Source: UMGS1958 sp045542415 (GTDB lineage: Bacteria; Bacillota; Clostridia; UBA1381). From it: a DNA stretch of 64,000 bases. Numbering within the stretch: position 1 is the stretch's first letter; every line of letters starts with the position of its first letter. Under the pieces are notes generated by a model. That model had not been told where the DNA came from. It did no database searches and was given only the letters and a program-made list of their open reading frames with translations. The DNA lies in contig JAZQKZ010000008.1 of the NCBI GenBank assembly GCA_045542415.1, forward strand, positions 85,423 to 149,422, read 5' to 3'. This document shows positions 51,699-61,227 of the stretch, in pieces. Position numbers and translations under genes: made by a program.

Positions 51699-51711
51699 CT
51701 CAAATAAGAGC

Positions 51712-54700
51712 TTATTCGTAATCCTGATATTCAATTGTAATATTATCAAGATAATACTCCATCTTGTTTGTTGTGTTCTGATTTTTGTCCATGTAGAAAT
51801 TGAAACAGAGGTTGTTTAAGTCAATCTCTGTCGGATACTTCGGATTTGCACCCTCCTCATCCGGAGCGGCGATTGTAAACGGCTTGCCGTTTAACATTTC
51901 CATATCCTTATCTCTGTCATAGGCAGTTACTGTTATCGTTTGATTTACAAGGTCAATATCTGTAACCAGTCTGTACCAACGGTTTGCCATTGCGTTGTTC
52001 TTGTCAAACTGTGTCTTGTCGCCGTTGATACGGTTGTTCATTGCATCAAAGAAGTTAAGCTGTCCCCAACCCTTATATACGCCACAACGAACAAAACGTG
52101 TCTGGTCCGCAGCATCATTACCGCCATTATTTGTGCTTGTTGCCAAATCCATATAGGAATAGTTCGACGGCATATACTCTATCTTTTCCATAAGGAAGTC
52201 ATAGCTAAATCTGATTGACTTTGTATTCATTAAGGTTGAGCCTTCAGGAAGCATATCAAGAATATTGAAGCTTATGCCTGTATTTCTTGATACTGTTGAG
52301 CCTTCGTCCTTAGTGAGCTTATAAACCGTGTTTCCCTTGCTCAAGTTTGCAGTTTCGCTACCGTCCGCTGTATATACTCCTGCACTAAAGCCGTTTGATG
52401 ATGTAACTGTCGGCTCTATACTAAAGTCGGCATTTTCAACCACGATTGTACTCATTTTGCTTGCAGTAATGTCAAATATTACTGTTCCGCCTATTTCACC
52501 TGTAACCTCTGTCGGCTCTGTCATGATGTTGTAGTCCGCATTTAATGTTGACGGACGTACAAAATATGTACCGACCGGCACATTTTCTGCTGCATAATCG
52601 ATCGAAGTCATACCTGCCGGAATAACAACCTCTACGGTCTTTATAACAGCCTCGCCACTCATAACTTCTACTAAAATTGTCTGAGCCTCTTCACTTTCAA
52701 CCGATAACGAAACCGTACCGCTTACGGCAAAGACATTTTCGGTATCTGTTGTAGGTGCAATTTCAAATTCGATTGATTTTTCTGCACCGATTTCCTTATT
52801 CTCTGCTTCTCTTACATAGAGCTTGACTGTTGCTTTAATTGCTTCTTCTCCATATGCCGGACGGATAAGCTCAATTGCACCGCCGTCTGCAGTTACTGTT
52901 GCAAACTCGCTGTCACTTTCCCAATAGAACTCAAAGCCATCCGGAGCAGCAGGCAGCTCAATTTCATTTGTTGAACCATCGCTTGTATCGATTACTGTTG
53001 AGTTAAGCATATCGTTTACAGTCGCATATCTATCAGCAAGATTTGCCGGATCCCATGCATCACTGCCTGACGTGAATGCTAACGGATTATAGCGAAGCAT
53101 CGTCCACTCATTTAACAGTGTCACCTTAGGTCTTGAGGATAAGTCGATTTCTTTGCCGTCGCTTGTAACTGAGCCGTACTCGTGGAAACGTGCATCCTTC
53201 GGTTCAACACCACTCATTGATGTCCAACCTGCTTTGCTGATTAAAAGCTCGCTTGATGAACCGTTTATATAGTCAATTGTAGTGTTGATGTAGTTTGCAC
53301 TTGCATTAACACCACTCCAGGGTCTTCCGAAATTTCCTGATGTTGCATACTCTGTACCTGTAACGTGACAGTTGTAGAATAAATATCCGTCTGTTTCTGA
53401 CGGATTTGACGGAGCGGTTAATGTACCACTTTCACCGCCGAAGCCTGCGTTGACTAAAAGCTCACAGTTATTGAATACTGCCGAAGCACTTCCGCAGATG
53501 TAGTCGGTTGTACCGCCTAACTTACAGTTCTCAAAATAAATTCTTCCGTTATTAATACCAATAGTATCCTGAGTTGAGATAATCTCACAGTTTCTTACAA
53601 TAGCCTTGTCAGCCGAGAAATGGAATGCACATGAACGCTCTCTCGGACTTGATGTTACACCCTTGTATGTAATTTCCTGTCTTGTCTTTAAGAACTCATT
53701 GATTTCATCGTCATTTACACCGTTTGCCTTCTGCTCCTCAATCCACTCAACTCTGTGGAAATCGCTATTTCCTGTATCAAGGTCAACACCCGTGATATCG
53801 GTAAGCTCCTCGGCAGTGTAGTAACGGTTATATGAATTTTCAATGACAAGATTCTCAGCGATAAAGCCATTTGCATTCTTATTTACTTTTAAGGTTGCAC
53901 CCCAGTCTTTCGGAGCATAGCCCACACCGTCACCGATTGCACTCTCATCATAGTAACCGCTTGAATTACAGCTGTCATATAGTGAGCCTAAGCCGTAGTA
54001 CCATGTGATAAGCACGTCGCCTTCTGTATCTGCCTTCTTACGCATTGTAACGTATGGTGCATCAAGAACAATCTGTTCACGATAAAGTCCCGGTGCGATG
54101 TCGATATAAACTCTTTCATCCTCTGATTCCGGCGGATTCTTTTCTATTGCACTTACCGCCTCATTAATTGTAGCGTACTCTGTTTCGCCTACATATACTG
54201 CATTGTTTTCTGTACCCGGCATTGGAGTTGCATTCGGGTCCGCAGTCGGTTTAACTGTCGGTTCGGGAGTTGAGACAGTTGTGCCGCCTGACGACGACAC
54301 AAACTCAGCACCTCCGAATCTGCCCTTTGAGCCTGCAACATAGATATAATAGCTGTTGCCTGCCTTAACCTGAGCACTGATTGCTTTCTGCTCCTTACTA
54401 CCGGTGTTGTTCTTGTAATATACTGCTTCTTCTGTATTAGCCTTGTTATCCTTTACGCCTTCCTTTGTAATGCATAATTCCTTATTTGCACCTAAATCTA
54501 CTACATAAACCGTTAATGTACCATCCTCGGTCGCATCATACTTTAATGCAGTACCGGTTGCCACACCCGTGCCTGATGACCATTTACCGTTGTCTCCTGA
54601 TGAAATGTAGTATGTAATATCCTTGCCGTCAATTGACTGTGCAGTCTTACCTGCCGATGATACATCAAAGAGAATACTCATGTTTCTCATTACATAATAG

Positions 54701-57700
54701 CCCGCCTTTAATGTTGCATCATCTGTTGATGCCAACCATAAATCCTCGTCCGGCATCGGCGGTTGGGTCGGTACCGGTGTCGGTGACGGTGTCGGCTGCG
54801 GTGTTGCTGCCGGGTCAATTGTCGGCTGCGGTGTGAAGTCAGGCTTAGCAAAACCGTTATACGGAGCATCTACTGCATTTATAATCGGCTTCATACCCTT
54901 TATGTTATCCCAGAGCATTACCTTTATGCTACCGTCTGCAGGCTCTGTAACTGTTGTTGTAACCGTCTGTGTGCCATTTATATCGAATGTATCAACATCT
55001 ATCAAAGCACCGTTTGAAGCATACTGAGCAACAGCTAAAACTGCACTGTCAGCATTTACACTGCTATTCGCAACCCTTACTTCAAGTACTCCATTTACAT
55101 AATCTGCTTTTTCAATTGTATATATTCCATCCTCTGCATATTCACCGTAATAAACAGTGTATGTTTCATTTGCAGTTCCTGCGAAGGTTGCAATCTCACC
55201 ATTTACTGTTACAGCAATATCATTGCCCTTTGAATCCTTTACCTTTGCATTTGCAACGTCATCTACCACTATGTTAAGATTGCCGTCAACTGCCGGAGTA
55301 AGGACTGCTTTTGTAAGCTTTCCGTCATCCCACTTTGCACTTACATTGACATTGCCTCTTGCCTTGAAGTCATTAAACTGTCCGCTTTCCCATCTTGCAG
55401 GAATTGCCGGAAGAATTGCGATATTTCCGTCATGTGACTGGAGAAGCATTTCTATAATACCTGCTGTTGCTCCGTAGTTACCGTCAATCTGGAAATTCGG
55501 ATGCTGGTCAAACATATTCGGTGATGTTCTTGTTGTTAATAACTGATCAATCAGTGTTGACGCCATTTCGCCATCCAAAGCACGGGCATTCAATGAAATT
55601 CTCCATGCAACACCCCAACCCTGACCTGTGCCTACACCTCTTGCCTTAACTGCATTTTTATATGCCTCATAAATTGCCTTTTCATTTGCATCTGTTGAGT
55701 ATGCACTTAAATGCGTACCCGGATACATTTCCCAGAGATTTGAGCAGTGGCGGTGTGTGGAATTATTGCTGGCTGTATGCTCGTTTATATATACAGTTGC
55801 ATTATTTGAGAAAGGATTTACAACTGTATATTTACCGTTCGATGATACCTCTGAGAAGTCAAAGCCTACATCGCCTCTTACCCATTCGTTTATAAGTCCT
55901 GCATCGTCTATGATGTTAGGAGCAACTTTACCCTTTTCATCTGCAAGGTAGCTTGACGGCATCTGCTCTGCAATCTTTGCAAGAAGCTCTGCGTCTTCAT
56001 CTGTCTTGCCTAAAATCTCAGCAGCCTTTGTAACTGTATCATAAAGATTTCTTATAAGCTGAGTATCCATAGCCGGTCCCGGCTGTACGCCACCCTGTTC
56101 AGGTGAACATGAAGCTGCTGTAATAAGATAACCGGTCTGCGGATCTACAATGAGGAACTGTGTGAAGAATTTAGCAGCACCCGCCATATACGGATATACT
56201 TCTGCAAGGTATTCCTTGTCAAGATTATACTGATAATACTGCCATGCGTGATCTAATAACCATACTCCTCCTGTCGGCCACAGACCTGCTGTTGCATTGT
56301 CTATCGGCTGTGTACCTCTCCACAAATCATAGTTGTGGTGCATTACCCAGGGATCTCCCGGCTGATATGTATCGTCATTTCTGTCATTATAGATTGCATA
56401 CTGATTAGCTGCTGTAATAGCACCGCTCTGTGCAAGGTCTGCAAAGGTTGCGATAAGCGGCTTTTCAGAATCAGCCAAACCCAATGGCTGTGACGGCCAG
56501 TAATTCATTTCTGTATTGATATTTATAGTATATTTACCATTCCATGAAGCTGAAAGCGCTGCATTCCATTTACCTGTGAGGTTAAGCGGCTGGCTCATCG
56601 GAATTGTAATATCGTCCTCACCACATTCGTCTGCTGTTCTTTCATCTCTTGAACCTGAAATTGTTAAATACTTACCGTAGTTAAATTCAAGCACCGCAAG
56701 CTCGTTATCACCGTCTGTATATGTTGAATACACACCGTTCTTGTGAGCATTATCAAGCTTTGAACCTGAACCTGTCAGGAAGCCCGATTTACCGTCAATA
56801 TCCTTTCGAACTCTCTTTTCTGTCGGAACGTTATAGTTATCTACACCGTTGATATTTTCGATCGAAAGTGAAGAAGCATTAAACTGCTCAGTGAAGTCTG
56901 CAAGGTGTCTTGCTAAAATCTTATCATATGTTTTCGACTTGATATTTGAAATATACTTTTCACAATCATTTCCAGGCTTTGAGTTATCAAGGAATGTGTA
57001 ATCTACATAGTTTGAAGCACCTACAACATAGATCGTAGCTTCTTTACCGCCATTCACAGCAATTGTTGAGTTATCCTCTGATACTGTAAATACACCATCA
57101 CCCTCAAGGTACATTCTTGCCTCAAACTTAATTACATTCGGTCCTGCCGGTGCCGGAGGATTTGCATTCTTTGTACCGTTATATACAGAAGCAATAAGCT
57201 TGATTTCATTGTCGCTTACCTTTTCAAATTCATAATAACCGTCCTGATTATGATATGTATGAAGCTGTGCCGTAAAATCAAGGTCATCTGTTGACTCAAT
57301 ATGAGTTACAACTGCCTGGTCGGGATAGCTTGCAAAGGTCTCGCGTGTAAAATGTGTGCCCATATAATCATAGTCAACCATTACGACACCTGTTTCCATA
57401 TCAAGGCTCTTTGTGTAGTTTGTTGTTCTCCATGACTCCTGATTGAAGTCGAGATACAATTCTACGAATGACTTATATGCCTTTTGTCTGTTCGGGTTAC
57501 CGAGGAATACAGATTCAACCATTGATTCCATTGAAAATCTCTGCTGAACTGCCTCGTTAGTGTGGTCGTTGCTTACTGCAAGTGACTGATTTGAAATACT
57601 TTTGTTTGCGAATTCCGGATAAGTACTTCTGAATGCCTCGTCACCTACTATTGCATTTTCCGAGCCAATCGGTGCAGGATTACCGTTTTCATCTGCACCT

Positions 57701-58233
57701 CTGTAATATTTCCATGCCCCCTCAATACTACCGCCTGTCTGGTTCTTTAGTGTAATAGTCTGTGCATCCCTTGACTGTGAAGCATGGTTAATCTGATTAC
57801 CGTTTTCATCTACTATGTCACCATACGGCGAACCGTCCCAGATAGTATCTTCATTAATCTGAATAATTTCCTTTTCAATACCACCTGCAACCATACCTGC
57901 CATTCTTCCGTTACCTACCGGATAAGAATGGGTCCATAAAAATTCCGAATATGCCCATGAGGTAAGATTTTCTCCGGGATTGTTATACGGATTCTGGTGT
58001 CCGCTGTTATCCTTATTACTTGCATTCGGATCAACCTCGCCGTACTCCGGATCGACAGATTCAACCATTGTTGTTGTCCACATCACCTTTGACGGATCTG
58101 CATTTTCCAACATGAATTTTTTATTAAATTCAGATGTTTCTGCCTTTGCAACCGGCGATTGAGGCAGCGACGGCATTATTGTCATACAAATCCCCATTGC
58201 TGCAACTGCACTGATGAGCTTTTTAGCTTTCAT
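51712..58233 (-). CDS. Giant secreted GH95 - CE8 pectin-type enzyme
   Basis: The 2173-residue exported protein joins two enzymes. After a signal peptide (about 1-32), a GH95 module (about 50-1060) shows SYPVGNGRMAGMV, the catalytic-site NINTEMNYWP (about 574), CSPEQG (about 709), HRHCSNLWEMYPG (about 829) and FQIDGNYGATAG (about 918). GH95 enzymes are alpha-L-fucosidases or alpha-L-galactosidases. Pro/Thr linkers flank a beta-sandwich module (about 1163-1310). A CE8 pectin methylesterase follows (about 1349-1695) with STQDTIG, TTDYICGS and GRPW supplying the two Asp and Arg. Two Ig/Fn3-like domains and a lectin-like C-terminus (about 1930-2173) end it. No SLH or sortase signal is present. GGAGG precedes the start. 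Confidence 0.92.
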   Translation of the reverse strand: MKAKKLISAVAAMGICMTIMPSLPQSPVAKAETSEFNKKFMLENADPSKVMWTTTMVESVDPEYGEVDPNASNKDNSGHQNPYNNPGENLTSWAYSEFLWTHSYPVGNGRMAGMVAGGIEKEIIQINEDTIWDGSPYGDIVDENGNQINHASQSRDAQTITLKNQTGGSIEGAWKYYRGADENGNPAPIGSENAIVGDEAFRSTYPEFANKSISNQSLAVSNDHTNEAVQQRFSMESMVESVFLGNPNRQKAYKSFVELYLDFNQESWRTTNYTKSLDMETGVVMVDYDYMGTHFTRETFASYPDQAVVTHIESTDDLDFTAQLHTYHNQDGYYEFEKVSDNEIKLIASVYNGTKNANPPAPAGPNVIKFEARMYLEGDGVFTVSEDNSTIAVNGGKEATIYVVGASNYVDYTFLDNSKPGNDCEKYISNIKSKTYDKILARHLADFTEQFNASSLSIENINGVDNYNVPTEKRVRKDIDGKSGFLTGSGSKLDNAHKNGVYSTYTDGDNELAVLEFNYGKYLTISGSRDERTADECGEDDITIPMSQPLNLTGKWNAALSASWNGKYTININTEMNYWPSQPLGLADSEKPLIATFADLAQSGAITAANQYAIYNDRNDDTYQPGDPWVMHHNYDLWRGTQPIDNATAGLWPTGGVWLLDHAWQYYQYNLDKEYLAEVYPYMAGAAKFFTQFLIVDPQTGYLITAASCSPEQGGVQPGPAMDTQLIRNLYDTVTKAAEILGKTDEDAELLAKIAEQMPSSYLADEKGKVAPNIIDDAGLINEWVRGDVGFDFSEVSSNGKYTVVNPFSNNATVYINEHTASNNSTHRHCSNLWEMYPGTHLSAYSTDANEKAIYEAYKNAVKARGVGTGQGWGVAWRISLNARALDGEMASTLIDQLLTTRTSPNMFDQHPNFQIDGNYGATAGIIEMLLQSHDGNIAILPAIPARWESGQFNDFKARGNVNVSAKWDDGKLTKAVLTPAVDGNLNIVVDDVANAKVKDSKGNDIAVTVNGEIATFAGTANETYTVYYGEYAEDGIYTIEKADYVNGVLEVRVANSSVNADSAVLAVAQYASNGALIDVDTFDINGTQTVTTTVTEPADGSIKVMLWDNIKGMKPIINAVDAPYNGFAKPDFTPQPTIDPAATPQPTPSPTPVPTQPPMPDEDLWLASTDDATLKAGYYVMRNMSILFDVSSAGKTAQSIDGKDITYYISSGDNGKWSSGTGVATGTALKYDATEDGTLTVYVVDLGANKELCITKEGVKDNKANTEEAVYYKNNTGSKEQKAISAQVKAGNSYYIYVAGSKGRFGGAEFVSSSGGTTVSTPEPTVKPTADPNATPMPGTENNAVYVGETEYATINEAVSAIEKNPPESEDERVYIDIAPGLYREQIVLDAPYVTMRKKADTEGDVLITWYYGLGSLYDSCNSSGYYDESAIGDGVGYAPKDWGATLKVNKNANGFIAENLVIENSYNRYYTAEELTDITGVDLDTGNSDFHRVEWIEEQKANGVNDDEINEFLKTRQEITYKGVTSSPRERSCAFHFSADKAIVRNCEIISTQDTIGINNGRIYFENCKLGGTTDYICGSASAVFNNCELLVNAGFGGESGTLTAPSNPSETDGYLFYNCHVTGTEYATSGNFGRPWSGVNASANYINTTIDYINGSSSELLISKAGWTSMSGVEPKDARFHEYGSVTSDGKEIDLSSRPKVTLLNEWTMLRYNPLAFTSGSDAWDPANLADRYATVNDMLNSTVIDTSDGSTNEIELPAAPDGFEFYWESDSEFATVTADGGAIELIRPAYGEEAIKATVKLYVREAENKEIGAEKSIEFEIAPTTDTENVFAVSGTVSLSVESEEAQTILVEVMSGEAVIKTVEVVIPAGMTSIDYAAENVPVGTYFVRPSTLNADYNIMTEPTEVTGEIGGTVIFDITASKMSTIVVENADFSIEPTVTSSNGFSAGVYTADGSETANLSKGNTVYKLTKDEGSTVSRNTGISFNILDMLPEGSTLMNTKSIRFSYDFLMEKIEYMPSNYSYMDLATSTNNGGNDAADQTRFVRCGVYKGWGQLNFFDAMNNRINGDKTQFDKNNAMANRWYRLVTDIDLVNQTITVTAYDRDKDMEMLNGKPFTIAAPDEEGANPKYPTEIDLNNLCFNFYMDKNQNTTNKMEYYLDNITIEYQDYE

Positions 58234-58284
58234 TTTATAACCTCCATTCTATAGTGAATACCACCAAGATATATTGTTGATTTT

Positions 58285-58384
58285 ATTATATATCATATAT
58301 ACTATTAAAAACAGTACCACGGGCATTATTTTTTTTGATACCAAGCCAATTTTGCTTGTAATCTTATTTATTCCGTGATATAAT
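58285..58384. promoter_or_regulatory. Shared divergent control region with TACCA direct repeats
   Basis: Leftward, a TATAAT (58285-58290) lacks a good -35, suggesting activator dependence. Rightward, TTGTAA (58356-58361) and TATAAT (58379-58384) are 17 bp apart. Between them TACCA occurs twice as direct repeats (58315-58319 and within TGATACCA 58336-58343), 24 bp apart. MocR regulators often bind direct repeats, so this may be the MocR site for both genes. Confidence 0.6.
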
Positions 58385-58404
58385 CTATCTGAGGTGATGA
58401 GATA

Positions 58405-59760
58405 ATGTATATCAGACTAAATAAAATGAGCGGTAAATCACTATATATATCGTTATACGAAGCCATTTCCGAAGAAATACTTTCAGGTCGTCTGCCAAAC
58501 GGTTCAAAGCTGACACCAAGGCGATTACTTGCTGAAGAACTTAAAATATCACAAAATACCGTTGATGCGGCATATAAAATGCTTCAGGACACAGGATATG
58601 TAATATCAGTACCACGTCAGGGATATATTGTTTCATTCAAGGCCTCTGCATACAACTATGATTTACCTTGGGAAACCGATGCCCCCGAACAAGTGGTTTT
58701 TAGTCCAAACGGTATTGATACCACACATATGAATACTGCTGCATATGCTAAAATTGTGCGTGACATAGCATATAACGACGGAATGAATATTTTTTCATAT
58801 GTTGATAAAAGCGGAGAATTTGCGTTGAGAAACGCAATATCAAAATTTTTATATTCGTTCAGAAATATCAAATGTTCTCCGGACAGAATAATTATTGGTG
58901 CCGGAGCAGAGTATCTTTTGGTATCGTTGGCGGCTATCTTTGATGATGCCGCATTTATCACAGAAAATCCATGCGATTCTCATTTTTATGATACCCTAAA
59001 GGCCTATAGAAATAAAATTATAACCCTTCCTGCTAATTCAGCTGAGTTCAATATTGAGGATTTGTATAATTGTAAAGGCAACCTGCTTTTTGTGGAACCC
59101 GATGCACGTTTTCCGCGAAGCAGCTCCATCAGTTCCGATACCAGACAGGCAATTATTGAATGGGCAACTATGTCAGATGATCGCTATATAATTGAGCTTG
59201 GCAATGACTCGGAGCTTCAGTGGCAGGCAAAAGATTCGATATACAGCATGGATACCTGCAACAAGGTGATATATCTAAGTTCTTTTTCACGTTCAATCGG
59301 CCCCGGATTAAAAACAGCATATATGTTGCTTCCTCCCGATCTTTTAACATTATGGAAGAAAAAGCATACATATTATTACTCTCTCACCTCAAAAACAGAA
59401 CAGTTTGCACTTGCCGAGTTTATTAATAAAGGACATTTTACAAAACACTACAAAAACATGCGCCGAATATACAGAGAAAAACGCGAATATCTCAAAGAGT
59501 GTATGCATGAATTTTTAGGCGATTCTTTCAGAATAATAAACGAAGATGCAAGTACTTATATTACTTTTGAAGTCTCCGATATTAGTGCATCTGAAGTGAA
59601 GCGACTTGCACGACGTTTTGGAGTCAAACTGCTGTCATTAAACTCATATCATACAGATAAAAACTTTTTTGACGGTGACTTGTTGATAATAGGAACCGGA
59701 GACCTCAGTAAAGACAAAATAAAACTCGGTATCCGTTTGCTTTCAGAAGCTTTATCATGA
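58405..59760 (+). CDS. Second MocR-type regulator with degenerate PLP site
   Basis: The 451-residue protein has a GntR winged helix (about 8-72; LYISLYEAISEEILSGRLPNGS, ELKISQNTVDAAYKML) and an aminotransferase-like domain (about 95-450). The PLP-lysine motif reads SSFSRSIGPGLKTAY, with Arg at the lysine position, and EDDYDSEF reads ELGNDSEL. It is a paralogue of the regulator near 26 kb. It diverges from the GH95-CE8 gene with a shared control region, so it is a candidate regulator of that enzyme. GAGGTGATG precedes the start. Its effector is unknown. Confidence 0.85.
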   Translation: MYIRLNKMSGKSLYISLYEAISEEILSGRLPNGSKLTPRRLLAEELKISQNTVDAAYKMLQDTGYVISVPRQGYIVSFKASAYNYDLPWETDAPEQVVFSPNGIDTTHMNTAAYAKIVRDIAYNDGMNIFSYVDKSGEFALRNAISKFLYSFRNIKCSPDRIIIGAGAEYLLVSLAAIFDDAAFITENPCDSHFYDTLKAYRNKIITLPANSAEFNIEDLYNCKGNLLFVEPDARFPRSSSISSDTRQAIIEWATMSDDRYIIELGNDSELQWQAKDSIYSMDTCNKVIYLSSFSRSIGPGLKTAYMLLPPDLLTLWKKKHTYYYSLTSKTEQFALAEFINKGHFTKHYKNMRRIYREKREYLKECMHEFLGDSFRIINEDASTYITFEVSDISASEVKRLARRFGVKLLSLNSYHTDKNFFDGDLLIIGTGDLSKDKIKLGIRLLSEALS

Positions 59761-59763
59761 AAC

Positions 59764-59800
59764 AAAAAATTGCTTACACATAATGTGTAAGCAATTTTTA
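59764..59800 (+). terminator. Bidirectional terminator between the second MocR gene and spoVAE
   Basis: A 16-bp perfect inverted repeat (59765-59780 with 59784-59799) with a 3-base loop has A5/T5 arms, followed by T6 on the plus strand. Confidence 0.9.
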
Positions 59801-60154
59801 TTTTTTACTCTTAGAGTGGAACAGCAGTGCCACAAAAAAACCAAACACAATAGCAGCTGTAATCCCTCCCGCCGATGCAGTCAATCCGCCCGCAAAAATA
59901 CCAAGCCATCCATTTTCAGCAACTGCTTTTTCTACTCCTTTACATAAGTTATATCCAAAGCCTGTAAGCGGAACGGTAGCTCCTGCCCCTCCCCATTTTA
60001 CAATATAATCATACAATCCTATAAGCTTCAATATTACTCCGGCAACAACAAAACTGACAAGTATTCTTGCAGGAGTAAGCTTTGTTTTATCTATCAACAC
60101 CTGCCCTACCGTACAGATTATTCCTCCCACTATAAATGCTTTTAAATACTCCAT
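59798..60154 (-). CDS. spoVAE: Stage V sporulation protein AE
   Basis: The 118-residue protein has three to four hydrophobic segments and the SpoVAE pattern FIVGGIICTVGQVLIDKTKLTPARILV and PLTGFGYNLCKGVEKAV. It helps move dipicolinic acid through the spore inner membrane. It follows spoVAD after 4 bases and ends at a strong terminator. Confidence 0.9.
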   Translation of the reverse strand: MEYLKAFIVGGIICTVGQVLIDKTKLTPARILVSFVVAGVILKLIGLYDYIVKWGGAGATVPLTGFGYNLCKGVEKAVAENGWLGIFAGGLTASAGGITAAIVFGFFVALLFHSKSKK

Positions 60155-60158
60155 AATA

Positions 60159-61166
60159 CTACCTCTCTATTGCCACAGCGTGTGCTATTGCCGGAATACT
60201 TTCACCCTGCTGAACCGTCATGGGATTCATAAGTGCTCCTGTTGCCATTACAAGTATTTTCTCGTATGTTCCCTTTTGCATTTCTTTTAAAACATGACCG
60301 CACAATACGCTCGCACAGCAACCGCAGCCACTGCCGCCGGCATGGACATCCTGATTTTCTATGTCAAATATCATTTTCCCGCAATCATTGTGAAGCTCTG
60401 ATATATCATAGCCCTCACCCTGCATAAGCTCCGTAAGAATGTCGGAGCCTATAAGACCCAAATCACCTGTTAATATCAGATCATAATATTCCGGACGTTT
60501 TCCTGTGTCTTTGAAATGTGTACTTAACGTATCAATTGCTGCCGGAGCCATTGCTGCCCCCATATTTCCTATATCAGTTATACCTTTATCGATTATTTTT
60601 CCTGTAGTAATCTGAGTTATTTTTGGTCCGTCACCGCTTTGTGAAACCATCGCACAGCCGGAGCCGGTTACTGTCCATTGGGCTGATGGAGCACGTTGTC
60701 CGCCATATTCAAGCGGATAGCGGAACTGCTTTTCAGAGCTGCAAAAATGACTTGACGTTACACATAATGCCCTTTGAGCATAGCTACCTCCGACAAGCAT
60801 TGCAGCAAGCGACATACTTTCTGTCATTGTTGAGCACGCTCCGTATAAGCCGAAAAACGGTATATCAATATTCCTTAATGCATAATGGGCACTTGCACAT
60901 TGATTTATCAAGTCGCCTCCAAATATATAATCAATATTTTCGGGTTTAAGCTTTGCTTTTTTCAGTGTATATAGCACAGTTTGGTGCATCATTGCCGCCT
61001 CTGAGCGTTCCCATGACGGTTCACCGCATGAATCATCTGATAAAACACAGTCAAAGCTGTCTTTAAGCGGTCCCTCTCCCTCTTTTTGACCTGCAATAGA
61101 TGCAAATGCTTCAATCACGGGCGGAGAACCAAATTCTATTGTTTGCTTTCCTTTTCTGAAATTCAT
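60159..61166 (-). CDS. spoVAD: Stage V sporulation protein AD
   Basis: The 335-residue protein has a thiolase-like fold and is known to bind dipicolinic acid in SpoVA-type channels. Signatures are FGGDLINQC, GLYGACSTMTESMSLAAMLVGG, SSHFCSSEKQFRYPLEYGGQR, HAGGSGCGCCASV and ATGALMNPMTVQQGESIPAIAHAVAIE. The ATG at 61166 is chosen though AAAAGGAG lies 13 bases away; a GTG four codons upstream is too close to that site. The ribosome site is partly buried in a hairpin. spoVAE follows; spoVAC is not next to it in this window. Confidence 0.9.
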   Translation of the reverse strand: MNFRKGKQTIEFGSPPVIEAFASIAGQKEGEGPLKDSFDCVLSDDSCGEPSWERSEAAMMHQTVLYTLKKAKLKPENIDYIFGGDLINQCASAHYALRNIDIPFFGLYGACSTMTESMSLAAMLVGGSYAQRALCVTSSHFCSSEKQFRYPLEYGGQRAPSAQWTVTGSGCAMVSQSGDGPKITQITTGKIIDKGITDIGNMGAAMAPAAIDTLSTHFKDTGKRPEYYDLILTGDLGLIGSDILTELMQGEGYDISELHNDCGKMIFDIENQDVHAGGSGCGCCASVLCGHVLKEMQKGTYEKILVMATGALMNPMTVQQGESIPAIAHAVAIER

Positions 61167-61202
61167 AAAAATACGCACACTCCTTTTCGGGTAGTGTGCG
61201 TA
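61167..61202 (-). promoter_or_regulatory. Hairpin holding the spoVAD ribosome binding site
   Basis: TACGCACACT pairs with AGTGTGCGTA (61193-61202 with 61172-61181) around a loop. The Shine-Dalgarno GGAG lies at the loop edge and in the stem, and a T5 run precedes ATG. It could act as a terminator for upstream genes and as a translation control. Confidence 0.6.
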
Positions 61203-61227
61203 GAAAATACATATTTTATGCGTTATG

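Noticed and set aside
54633..55951. Several plus-strand open frames opposite the GH95-CE8 gene
   Set aside because: They mirror a long conserved coding strand and have no ribosome sites.
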